From the IMG/VR virus record IMGVR_UViG_3300042560_002553, positions 1 to 44,842 of that record: a DNA stretch of 44,842 bases. The stretch is one strand, 5' to 3'. The notes beneath the pieces are model-generated. The model was not told the origin of the DNA, made no database searches, and saw only the letters and a list, made by a program, of their open reading frames with translations. Position 1 is the first letter of the stretch, and each line of letters begins with the position of its first letter. This document shows, in pieces, positions 38,001 to 44,785 of the stretch. The stretch comes from a virus. A program made the position numbers and the translations under genes.

Positions 38001-38309
38001 TGAATTAAGATTAAACTGCACTTTTGCGTAAAGTCCACCAATACCAGCCATCTTCATCTTTTGTGGAAGTCTTTGGTCATTCGGTGGGACTTCATAGATT
38101 TCAATTACTTTGCCGATTGGGTCATTCCAGTTATGGCCCCAAACAACTCTTGGCTTTCGGCGCATAAGGCTCTTGGCAAACGCCCCAGAAATAACAATGT
38201 CACCAACGGAGTCCTTGTTGCCAATACCAGCGACGAAACACTCGACTATTCCTTGCGCCTGGTCAATATTGAATTGTCCAGAGTTGGCTTTAAATTGAAT
38301 GTCTTGCAT
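35013..38309 (-). CDS. HK97-type prohead protease fused to a long modular extension
   Basis: 1098 residues from the ATG at 38307-38309, with AAGGA upstream. Residues 1-165 are the prohead protease domain (U35 family): KDSVGDIVISGAFAKSL, VVWGHNWNDPIGK with catalytic His about 59, EWSIGYK with catalytic Ser about 123, and VELYELSPVLHGAN. Typical family members are about 200 residues; here more than 900 residues follow: a Met/Gly/Pro linker, a domain with FRLGYYFDGEQFMFGKPEKL (249-268), KSLLGRIGRGIGGGG and the module GVLDPRTRRDVDGDGLIFDG (454-473) with PDPTR, LRS linkers (near 495 and 950), coiled-coil and acidic regions, and a helical C-terminus. The module is shared with two giant proteins. 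The extension may act as scaffold or as docking platform that is cut off during maturation (inference). Confidence 0.88.
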   Translation of the reverse strand: MQDIQFKANSGQFNIDQAQGIVECFVAGIGNKDSVGDIVISGAFAKSLMRRKPRVVWGHNWNDPIGKVIEIYEVPPNDQRLPQKMKMAGIGGLYAKVQFNLNSEKGREAFANVAFFGEEQEWSIGYKTLDAIYDNSKQANILREVELYELSPVLHGANQLTGTISVKSDEEKMHGMHMGMGMPTGMVAVAEKPKGPSDPFAQGVAQPADSDRIAALERELTSRTGGPVKVMKANESSVVFLKAGKGMFRLGYYFDGEQFMFGKPEKLGAAMVMQPVVGQPKPGPKPERIPNFPNVQQKPSSNAPIVPVKYGSEVASGFFDLDSEKSLAEEMEDAINGAKSATDSNDVVAQLSGIVGSLQNIINQHQSQKTDLLIQCPPELAFETKQALDPVFDYHRIESYVTEDGIVIASPLTGDAYEAVENATKSLLGRIGRGIGGGGKGRRGRAALARIEGVLDPRTRRDVDGDGLIFDGTWMEQPDPTRFAPSTNIPRRGLRSEGPEKNYTPNPKWRGPKKVSESIDVLIGRAMNKKITEMFDDLISKNQISDENIVAIVAKGFKKGVRDRELINPDVTPEQLEQFKSEFERLREKFAESGALKPGQKGTSPFEVLDEIVKTGKYRRVNKKGPRAGEQSATAGKVTKGRTVIVGTDQKLPTIKENSITKKLDVSEFIEAGLLPKNWESMSGDEQVNWIGENEDSLLDLAGKQRPFRWQKTVRRITDSAFDKFMKESDRSERQERARTSPKPEVSKPQIEKPETPKKKPLAEKPKNEESDSPTFSKFNSVVGAYVGRNREKLSPGFASAYDDLVDNFKNAITDEDGNETEETLKNAQEVLEEGLISLSTTMDTEDGDITRKERKLNKQERQILEAVQVLSSSIGDTWRERLDREEELDADADMQESLSRRARRARQFDAEDDEDAADGADYENEGMFDASRAFSDFEEDYESPASFSMARKFQSSHRRRKSNGGLRSSGKQPRTEVTNESTWWKKIGDSLGKEIREADNDLTRDGLNLLQEKIKKYEAGAFTPNSRRTNVGSIKITADEADKILDAVMAVIDRQKTAGKRGSVGSRGEIFAELLEMLSKAAMSTFIDKTSSAADDK

Positions 38310-38379
38310 CAAAAATCCTTTTTGCCCTAGCCATAATAAACGACAGACAAAGGCACTCGTTGGAAGTATTGCATATCAA

Positions 38380-38408
38380 TTTCTGTAATTGTGCAGCAAA
38401 TACAGAAA
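38380..38408 (-). terminator. hairpin directly after the portal stop codon
   Basis: TTTCTGTA and TACAGAAA are a perfect 8-bp inverted repeat (with TTG/CAA inside after one mismatch) starting one base after the portal TAG. There is no U run, so it may be a processing or stability stem rather than a true terminator. The protease gene follows 70 bases on; TATTAT near 38330-38335 could be its -10 box. Confidence 0.4.
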
Positions 38409-40442
38409 CTAATTAGCAAACATCCATGCCCTGCGTGCCTCGTTCGCTGAAATCTCGCCGACAGTCTTTGCAAGCAGATTGGAGAAAATAGCGACGCAAC
38501 TTGACCTAAACACAATATTTCGTTGATTTTCGTCTTTCACACCAAGGCTTGAGACATAGGCAGAATTGAGTGCGCTGTACGTCAAGTCGTTGATGTTCTT
38601 AAATCTCTGCATCTGGGCATCTAACTGCGCGATTACATCATGTTGATTAAGCGACTTTTCCGAATAATCAACTCCATCAGAGATGATGGTTGACAGGACT
38701 GGACGCAAATCTTCGTCAAATTGCCTGTTCCATATGTCTGTGTTGAATATTGTGTCTATCGCAAGGCTGCCATTTGAGAGCGACTTCTTGGCCTTAACTC
38801 CGCCCATTTTTTCAAGGGTCACGCGTTGCTGACGCTCGACCGTTCTTTCCAGCGCTCGGCCAAGAATTGCCGACCATCGTTGGAGTGAAACGCTGTCCTC
38901 TTTTGTTTCGATAAGTCCAAACGCCTCTGCAGAAAGTTGCTGTGCTGGTGGCATTGCAGTATTTTGCATTCCAGCGTCCATCGGCGCCGCTGCATCTGGC
39001 GGCAACTGACCACCAGGCGCGACGCCCTGTGCGGCAAGTGAACCAGCCATTGTGTTGGGGTCGAGCGGACTTGCAACATTGCCCTGCTCATCAACCATCG
39101 GTGGTGCGCCTTCTCCTGGCATGCCAGGCACCCCAGGGGGCATGCCAGGTGCGCCAGGTGGCATTCCTGGAACTCCAGGCATTCCAGCCTGTGGCTGCTG
39201 TTCCATTTCTTTTTCAGTGTTGGCGATTGGCGTGAGGTTGGGGTTCATCAAAAGAGAATCAGCAAGGTCGCTCTTTACTTTCTTGCGGCTTGTTGCTTCC
39301 CTGTATTCGTTTGTGCTGATGAGACCCATCTGAACTTCTTCCATGAAGTAACGAGAGCGCTCCTGTTTGTACAAAATCAAAATTGGAACACTTGATACGT
39401 CGAAGTCAACGTAATTAACTTCGTCTAAGTCATCAAAGCCGCGAGCAAGAAGGTCAAGGTGCGGAAGCATTGTTTCATTCCAGAAAACTCGGTGTTCTTC
39501 TGCGGCATTACTGAATGTCCTTCCAGATGCATTTCCAATCACTGATTCTGGAACGCCGAACGCGGCAAGAATTTCTTCTTTTTGTATTTGTCGCATTTGG
39601 ACATACGCAGCATCTCTTGGGTTTGCCGATGTGTCGACATAGTCAACGCCTTCATCTGAAGAAATTACGGTTGTGTGCCCAGCGCGGCCTATATTGCCCC
39701 TGAATCTATTGCGCAATTCATCTTTGTCATCGTCGTCTATTTCTCCCTTTACGACGAGAATCCCACCAGGTCGACCATCGTTGATGAGGTAGTTCCTGTT
39801 GTACACCTTTGCCAAGTTCTCTATCTCTATGGCGACACCAGCAGATTCCATTGGTGTCAGCGACAGGTATGGGTCAAGTGGGTGTGGTCGCCTAATCCAC
39901 AAAACATCTTCTGGCTTCATAATTACTTTGTCGCCCGTTGGCATCTGAACTTCATATCCAGAAATAAAAGTCTTGGGGTGTGGTATTGGGGCAGTGAACT
40001 GCGGTGGAAGAAGATTCAAGCCAATAAGTCTTCCGTCGCGACCTTTGATTTTTTCTATAAACGCACCACGCGAAGACATCAACAACTGCGATGAAAGCCT
40101 GTACCTAAAAATAAATGAATTTTCGCCATCGTTGGATTTTGTGTTGAAAATATCAATCAACGGAGAACGAAGCGCTCTTCTCCCAGTGAGAATCTGTCCA
40201 TCTCTGGAGTTGTCTTTTCTGAGAATAATTGGAAGTCTTGCCTGATTTCCAGCAATTGCGTCAACGCACCTTTGCACCCAAGTTATTTTTTGGAAGCCTT
40301 CGCGGTATGCGCGTTCGATGTCCCACATGTCGTGGTACGGCTTGCCGATGCGGCCTGGGTCGAGGTTTATGGGCGCGCCAGGACCAAGTGCTTTAAATGC
40401 CGCATTATTTAGCGACTTGTTTTTAGATGAGTTCCAGGCCAT
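38409..40442 (-). CDS. HK97-family portal protein with extended C-terminus
   Basis: 677 residues. The core (about 40-400) is a typical Phage_portal domain: ITWVQRCVDAIAGNQARLPI, LLMSSRGAFIEKI, KPEDVLWIRRPHPLDPYLSLTP, NDGRPGGILVVKGE and EILAAFGVPESVIG followed by an AEEHRVFWNETMLPHL helix. The portal is the dodecameric DNA entry ring and head-tail connector seat. After it comes a collagen-like GMPGVPGMPPGAPGMP stretch (about 420-450), a Gln/Ala/Pro region and a 200-residue C-terminal helical domain, making it longer than most relatives (about 400-500 residues). It lies just before the protease gene, the usual order. Confidence 0.93.
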   Translation of the reverse strand: MAWNSSKNKSLNNAAFKALGPGAPINLDPGRIGKPYHDMWDIERAYREGFQKITWVQRCVDAIAGNQARLPIILRKDNSRDGQILTGRRALRSPLIDIFNTKSNDGENSFIFRYRLSSQLLMSSRGAFIEKIKGRDGRLIGLNLLPPQFTAPIPHPKTFISGYEVQMPTGDKVIMKPEDVLWIRRPHPLDPYLSLTPMESAGVAIEIENLAKVYNRNYLINDGRPGGILVVKGEIDDDDKDELRNRFRGNIGRAGHTTVISSDEGVDYVDTSANPRDAAYVQMRQIQKEEILAAFGVPESVIGNASGRTFSNAAEEHRVFWNETMLPHLDLLARGFDDLDEVNYVDFDVSSVPILILYKQERSRYFMEEVQMGLISTNEYREATSRKKVKSDLADSLLMNPNLTPIANTEKEMEQQPQAGMPGVPGMPPGAPGMPPGVPGMPGEGAPPMVDEQGNVASPLDPNTMAGSLAAQGVAPGGQLPPDAAAPMDAGMQNTAMPPAQQLSAEAFGLIETKEDSVSLQRWSAILGRALERTVERQQRVTLEKMGGVKAKKSLSNGSLAIDTIFNTDIWNRQFDEDLRPVLSTIISDGVDYSEKSLNQHDVIAQLDAQMQRFKNINDLTYSALNSAYVSSLGVKDENQRNIVFRSSCVAIFSNLLAKTVGEISANEARRAWMFAN

Positions 40443-40449
40443 TTTTTAA

Positions 40450-40629
40450 CTACTCAGCACCCAACAGATATCCGAAGACTCCACATGCAACTCCTGCAAC
40501 TATAAAACCAACGGGGGGCGCTATTAAAAATCCTCCTACCGCACTAAACAGTATAAATGAAACCATTAACACATTTGCGAAAGTACCCCTGTTGGCTGCT
40601 CCACGGATAAAAGACAGGACTTTGTTCAT
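40450..40629 (-). CDS. small two-helix membrane protein
   Basis: 59 residues from the ATG at 40627-40629, preceded by GGAAGAG. The open frame continues upstream to 40875 but that part is the antisense of terminase and is rejected. Two hydrophobic stretches, about 18-34 (NVLMVSFILFSAVGGFL) and 39-56 (VGFIVAGVACGVFGYL), are joined by a Pro-Pro turn. It has the small size of holin-like proteins but no lysis gene lies nearby. It ends seven bases before the portal start and would be cotranscribed with it. Confidence 0.6.
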   Translation of the reverse strand: MNKVLSFIRGAANRGTFANVLMVSFILFSAVGGFLIAPPVGFIVAGVACGVFGYLLGAE

Positions 40630-40658
40630 GCTCTTCCAAACTAGCGCAAAACTTGGTC

Positions 40659-40664
40659 TACGAT
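40659..40664 (+). promoter_or_regulatory. -10 element, leaderless promoter for terminase
   Basis: TACGAT followed by six bases and the GTG at 40671. The in-frame ATG at 40668 is only three bases from the box, so the GTG is the better start under the pattern of this genome. Confidence 0.4.
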
Positions 40665-40670
40665 TGGATG

Positions 40671-41978
40671 GTGGAAAAAGACTGGAATAAAATTCTTGAA
40701 TACCTAGAACCAAAGCCAGCCCTCTTTTGCCCTGAGGGGCCGTCAATAAATCAAAAGGTTTTCCTAAGAACCTATTCAATAGAGGCATTGTTTGGCGGCG
40801 CTGCTGGTGGTGGAAAGAGTTCGGCATTGCTGATGGCTGCCCTCCAGTACGTAGATGTTCCTGGATATTCGGCAATTCTTTTCAGAAGAACATTTGCCGA
40901 CTTGTCGCTACCTGGTGCCCTGATGGACAGATTCCGTTCATGGGTGACCCTGTATGACGATGTGCACTGGAACAACAACAGTTTTGTTGCTACGTTCCCA
41001 TCTGGCGCACGCATTTCGTTTGGCTACCTGAACAACACCAACGACTATTTACGTTATAAGGGTTCTGAATTCCAATTTATAGGCATGGACGAGGTCACAG
41101 AAATAAGAGAATCTGACTATAGGTATCTGTTTTCCCGACTTCGTCGCCCATCAAGTGGTCCGCTCTCGTCAGTCCCCCTGCGAATGAGGTGTGCGTCCAA
41201 CCCAGCGCCAAACTGGGTTAGACAAAGATTTATTATCGAAGGCCAAGAAAAAGGTCGGATATTCGTTCCCTCGCGGCTTACAGACAACCCAGGTATTGAC
41301 GCAGATTCATATAGGCAGGCACTTTCAGCGTTGGACCCTGTAGAGCGCAAGAGACTAGAAGAGGGTGACTGGTGGTCAACGACCCTCGGCACAATGTTTG
41401 ACCGAACATCGGTAGTTATAATCGACAATGACGAACTACCAGTCGTTACATCATCAGCCAGAATCGTCAGATTTTGGGACTTGGCAGCAACCGAGCCAAG
41501 CCAGTCAACCCCAGACCCAGACTGGACGGTGGGCACCTTAATGATGTTTGACCAAGGAATTGCCTATGTTCTTGACGTTAAGAAAAAACGTCTTAAGTCA
41601 GACAGGGTGGAGCAGTTTATTGCGCAGACCGCCTATGAGGATGGAGTTGGCGTAGCGATAAGAATGGAGCAGGAGCCAGGCTCGTCGGGCAAGGCATTGG
41701 TTGACCAATACGCCAGATACGTTCTTCCTGGTTTTGATTTTGGCGCCAATAGGTCAACTGGCGACAAAATAACTCGCGCAAGACCCTTCGCCGCCGCTTT
41801 ATCTAACGGAAATGTACGGGTGGTTCGCGGCGCATGGCTAAGCGATTGGTTGGATGAATTTTCCGCATTCCCAGAGGCGGCCCCTCACGATGACCAAGTT
41901 GACTCGGCAACTGGGGCATTCAATTACCTAACTGGACTTGGGTTGCCACAAAGGAAAAAAGTTAGTATCGTGGTGTGA
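40671..41978 (+). CDS. terL: terminase large subunit
   Basis: 435 residues if started at the GTG at 40671 (the ATG at 40668 is one codon earlier). The ATPase half has the Walker A EALFGGAAGGGKSSALL (about 38-54), an ILFRRTFADL adenine-type segment, and Walker B FQFIGMDEVTE with the catalytic Glu. The nuclease half has RFWDLAATEP (first metal Asp), IRMEQEPGSSGKA and the late HDDQVDSATGAFNY with the last metal Asp residues. It cuts concatemers and pumps DNA into the procapsid through the portal. No small terminase subunit is identified in the window; it may be among the unknown small genes or outside. Confidence 0.95.
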   Translation: MEKDWNKILEYLEPKPALFCPEGPSINQKVFLRTYSIEALFGGAAGGGKSSALLMAALQYVDVPGYSAILFRRTFADLSLPGALMDRFRSWVTLYDDVHWNNNSFVATFPSGARISFGYLNNTNDYLRYKGSEFQFIGMDEVTEIRESDYRYLFSRLRRPSSGPLSSVPLRMRCASNPAPNWVRQRFIIEGQEKGRIFVPSRLTDNPGIDADSYRQALSALDPVERKRLEEGDWWSTTLGTMFDRTSVVIIDNDELPVVTSSARIVRFWDLAATEPSQSTPDPDWTVGTLMMFDQGIAYVLDVKKKRLKSDRVEQFIAQTAYEDGVGVAIRMEQEPGSSGKALVDQYARYVLPGFDFGANRSTGDKITRARPFAAALSNGNVRVVRGAWLSDWLDEFSAFPEAAPHDDQVDSATGAFNYLTGLGLPQRKKVSIVV

Positions 41979-42006
41979 GTTAACAACTCACTACTAGGAG
42001 ATACTA
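41963..42006 (+). promoter_or_regulatory. nested inverted repeats at the terL stop / next start
   Basis: Outer arms TAGTATC (41963-41969) and GATACTA (42000-42006) enclose inner arms GTGAGTT (41975-41981) and AACTCAC (41985-41991). The terL stop lies in the inner arm, and the AGGAG ribosome site of the next gene lies between inner and outer right arms. The outer stem would hide this site, so it may regulate translation, or the palindrome may be an operator. No T run follows. Confidence 0.55.
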
Positions 42007-42513
42007 ATGTCATTGGATACTTCCGTATTTGAGAAGTGGCGCAACGACTTGATGGAGATTGACGCGCTTCTTGATGAATACGTAAAAACAGCGCCAGATG
42101 TTTCCGAGGCAGCAGAAATGCTTGCGCAACTCAACATGGTCAAACGAGACATGGGAATCATCTATGACTCTTTTGCTGGGAAAATTGGTTCGCTAATGGG
42201 CAACCGTGGAATGGTCGAAACTCAATCTGGCGCAACAATTGAAAAGAAGAGTGCAGTTGACCGCAAGAAATGGGACCACCCAAAACTTGCCAATTGTGTT
42301 GCCGAGCGGCTGAACGAAATGTCAGTTGACATGGATACTGGCGAACGAACAATGACTGCCACGGAGATGGTTGAAAAACTACTTGATTATGCTGCCGTCT
42401 CATATTGGCGAGTTGGGAAATTGGGGGAGTTAGGAATCAATCCAGACCTGTATTGTGAGCAGGGAGATAGTAAAACCAGCATTATCGTCCGATTGGGAGA
42501 CAAAAACAAATGA
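42007..42513 (+). CDS. hypothetical helical protein upstream of the annealing protein
   Basis: 168 residues with AGGAG at 41996-42000. The first 70 residues are long helices (WRNDLMEIDALLDEYV, EAAEMLAQLNMVKRDMGIIY), then a basic GATIEKKSAVDRKKWDHPK segment and a helical end. Small helical proteins at this place, next to recombination genes, are common in actinophages; some may inhibit host nucleases, but I cannot show that here. Its stop overlaps the next start (ATGA). Confidence 0.65.
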   Translation: MSLDTSVFEKWRNDLMEIDALLDEYVKTAPDVSEAAEMLAQLNMVKRDMGIIYDSFAGKIGSLMGNRGMVETQSGATIEKKSAVDRKKWDHPKLANCVAERLNEMSVDMDTGERTMTATEMVEKLLDYAAVSYWRVGKLGELGINPDLYCEQGDSKTSIIVRLGDKNK

Positions 42514-43160
42514 GCGACATGTACAACAGGCTGTCTGAACCATTCCCTCAGGAAATGGAAAAAACAATTAACAAGGGCGGAGCCAATCTCACCTACATTC
42601 CTGTCAGCGAAGTAATTACTCGCCTAAACAAAGTGTTTGGTGTTGATAAATGGTCATACACGATTCAAAAATGTGAACGCGATGCGCTTGACCCAGACTT
42701 CGTTATTGCGCATGTTCGTATTGAGTATTTTTCCAGCGAATTCAGCACAATAGTTCGTGACGGAATCGGCGGACAAAAAATCAAGCGCACCAAGGCTGGT
42801 CAAATTCTTGACCTTGGCGACGAGTTTAAGGGAGCCATATCTGACGCGCTCAAAAAAGCAGCCCAAGCATTTGGCGTTGGTCTCTATCTTGCCAGAAGCG
42901 ACGACGCGATGGAAATTGAGCAGGTTATTGACGCGGCGAATGCGCCACTTTCCGAGCATGACCAAAAATGGGAAAACTTTAAGGAAGCATCCAAGGGTCT
43001 CAACAAAGAGCAACGCGAGCAACTCAGTTCTTTTTGGAAGGCTAATTATGGCGATAAGCCAAAGCCAACTGCAGCAAATCAGGTGACAACCGAAGTTCTT
43101 GATTCTTTATTGGCGGAAACCGTTCGACTGCAGTTCAGCGGAAGCCATGTCACCGAATAA
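42510..43160 (+). CDS. Rad52-like single-strand annealing protein
   Basis: 216 residues. The N-terminal 140 residues fit the Rad52/Rad22 family: LTYIPVSEVITRLNKVFG, WSYTIQKCERDALDP, a beta hairpin (VIAHVRIEYFSSEFS), IVRDGIGGQKIKR, and the diagnostic GDEFKGAISDALKKAAQAFG helix ending VGLYLAR. Such proteins anneal complementary ssDNA and drive phage recombination and concatemer formation. The C-terminal part is a flexible tail. It is directly followed by an overlapping nuclease gene, the usual pair of an annealing protein and an exonuclease. Confidence 0.88.
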   Translation: MSDMYNRLSEPFPQEMEKTINKGGANLTYIPVSEVITRLNKVFGVDKWSYTIQKCERDALDPDFVIAHVRIEYFSSEFSTIVRDGIGGQKIKRTKAGQILDLGDEFKGAISDALKKAAQAFGVGLYLARSDDAMEIEQVIDAANAPLSEHDQKWENFKEASKGLNKEQREQLSSFWKANYGDKPKPTAANQVTTEVLDSLLAETVRLQFSGSHVTE

Positions 43161-43935
43161 CGGAGAAACACTAAAGCCACCACCCCATCTATCGCCATCG
43201 TCTTTGTCGACGTTTGAGCAGTGCCCACTTAAATTCAAGTACAGCAAAATTGACCTTATCCCCGACAAGTCGGGCAAGGAGGCGATGATGGGCAACTTTG
43301 TTCATGATGTGCTGGAAAACCTTTATAAATTGCCGTGGATGGAGCGCACCGTTGACGCTGCTCGCGATTTGGCCAAACAGCACTGGCATTCAACGTGGGC
43401 AGAGCCAGTTACTGGGCTTTTGCGCCGAGAAGAAGAAATACGAAACTTTCGCTGGCAGGCGTGGTTCTGCATCGAAAATTTATGGAAAGTGGAAGACCCG
43501 CAATCTGTTCACCCAATAGGAATCGAAAGCGAACTCAACCATTCCCTTGGCGGAGTCGTGCTGAAGGGTTTTATTGACCGTTACACAAAGTCAGCAAATA
43601 GCGATGATGGCCTTGTAATTTCGGATTACAAAACAGGAAAAACGCCAAAAGCGGAGTGGGTTTCTGACAAATTTGAGCAGTTGCGCATCTATGCCGCAAT
43701 CATGCAGGAAATCCAAATGTTTCCAGTCTCATCATTGGAACTCATATACCTCAAAGATGGAGTTAAGTTCACCGAGCAGGTTACTGCTGAATCTTTGAAC
43801 TCAACCGTGAGCAGAATCTCAAAAATCAAGTCCATGGTTGATGAGCGCTGTGAAACTGGGGTGTTTGAGCCTGTAAAATCTAGGTTGTGCGATTGGTGTT
43901 CCTACAAAAATATTTGTCCAGCATGGAGTAGGTGA
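43147..43935 (+). CDS. RecB-family PD-(D/E)XK exonuclease with four-Cys cluster
   Basis: 262 residues from the ATG at 43147, which overlaps the end of the annealing gene by 14 bases. The catalytic core is present: His53 (GNFVHDVLE), Asp144 (KGFIDRYT) and ISDYKTGK (158-165, with Asp160 and Lys162), then a QLRIYAAIMQE helix. Cys26 (STFEQCPLKFKY), Cys248, Cys251 and Cys257 (LCDWCSYKNICPAW) match the Fe-S cluster ligands of AddB- and Cas4-like nucleases. Together with the Rad52-like protein it would resect and anneal DNA ends. Confidence 0.9.
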   Translation: MSPNNGETLKPPPHLSPSSLSTFEQCPLKFKYSKIDLIPDKSGKEAMMGNFVHDVLENLYKLPWMERTVDAARDLAKQHWHSTWAEPVTGLLRREEEIRNFRWQAWFCIENLWKVEDPQSVHPIGIESELNHSLGGVVLKGFIDRYTKSANSDDGLVISDYKTGKTPKAEWVSDKFEQLRIYAAIMQEIQMFPVSSLELIYLKDGVKFTEQVTAESLNSTVSRISKIKSMVDERCETGVFEPVKSRLCDWCSYKNICPAWSR

Positions 43936-43936
43936 T

Positions 43937-44461
43937 ATGTATATTTCTGATGACGAATTTGCTCGGCTTGTTTCCGAAGATGTCAAGAACAAGGTTTCTA
44001 GTCGCCAGCGGCAAGTTCTTCTTGACCCACAAAATTGGAATAGATGGCAACGAGCCCTGGTTATTTTGATTGATAATCTCGAAAATCAAATAGCAGATAT
44101 TGAGGCAGACCAAGATTCCGATAGAAAGCGTTTTGGCTCAATGGGGGAAGATGGTGCTGTTTTATTGCAAGAGTCTGAATTCGCCTACCAAACTAGAAAG
44201 ACAAAAATTGACCGATTCAAGTTTCATGTGAATAGGCGACTCGATGATGTTATGAAAATGATTGAAACTGGCGCTTCTGACCACGTCAGCAGGGATGTTC
44301 TCACGGTCAATAGCGATGCGAACTTTTACCGCAAGGCGATTGCCAAACACAAAGCGCTTCTTGATGAATTTGACCTTGAAGCCACAGAAATAGATAGGGC
44401 ACTGTGGCGAGCACTCAACAACGAGTGGGCCTTCGAGGAGATAAACGAAAGCAACATCTAA
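43937..44461 (+). CDS. hypothetical coiled-coil-like protein
   Basis: 174 residues, highly helical and charged: RALVILIDNLENQIADIEAD, TRKTKIDRFKFHVNRRLDDV, KAIAKHKALLDEFDLEATEI. It starts one base after the upstream stop, and its stop overlaps the HNH start (TAATG), so it is in the same operon. Such helical proteins next to HNH genes can act as terminase small subunits or DNA-binding proteins, but no HTH is visible and I leave it unassigned. Confidence 0.65.
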   Translation: MYISDDEFARLVSEDVKNKVSSRQRQVLLDPQNWNRWQRALVILIDNLENQIADIEADQDSDRKRFGSMGEDGAVLLQESEFAYQTRKTKIDRFKFHVNRRLDDVMKMIETGASDHVSRDVLTVNSDANFYRKAIAKHKALLDEFDLEATEIDRALWRALNNEWAFEEINESNI

Positions 44462-44775
44462 TGAGGTATCGGAGCAAGAAAAAAGAAGAAGAATACAAAC
44501 TCCGACGACCCCTTGTCGTGAAAATGCTTGAAAAGTACCCTTTTTGTCAGGCTTGTGGCGTATTCGCAAAACATGATGGAAAAGTCACATACCAGCAAAA
44601 CCCCTCTCAGGACATCCATGAACTTGTGCGAAGGTCGCAGGGTGGCTCAATACTTGATGAATCAAACCTTTTGGCAGTGTGCAGAAAATGCCATGACAGA
44701 ATAGGTAGATACCCTCAACTGGCTTTTGAACTTGGGCTTTCTCGTCATCACTGGGAAGATAGACAGGGCGACTAA
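44461..44775 (+). CDS. HNH endonuclease
   Basis: 104 residues from the ATG at 44461, overlapping the upstream stop. The HNH fold is clear: a zinc-binding CQAC (29-32), the DIHELVRRSQGG segment with catalytic His53 and Glu54, ESNLLAV with Asn69, and a second zinc pair CRKCHDR with His78. Small HNH proteins are common in HK97-type phages and can help terminase cleave DNA at packaging sites. The basic N-terminus (RYRSKKKEEEY) would bind DNA. Confidence 0.9.
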   Translation: MRYRSKKKEEEYKLRRPLVVKMLEKYPFCQACGVFAKHDGKVTYQQNPSQDIHELVRRSQGGSILDESNLLAVCRKCHDRIGRYPQLAFELGLSRHHWEDRQGD

Positions 44776-44778
44776 TAT
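44773..44778 (+). promoter_or_regulatory. possible -10 element for the last gene
   Basis: TAATAT overlaps the end of the HNH gene and lies seven bases before the GTG at 44786, consistent with the leaderless pattern. Confidence 0.35.
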
Positions 44779-44785
44779 CTTTGCC

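Noticed and set aside
39100-39210. Collagen-like GMPG repeats of the portal as a separate fibre gene
   Set aside because: They are in frame within the portal gene, with no start or stop nearby; they act as a linker between core and C-terminal domain.
40630-40875. Upstream extension of the small membrane protein at 40450
   Set aside because: It is antisense to the start of terminase; the ATG at 40627-40629 gives a sensible two-helix protein.
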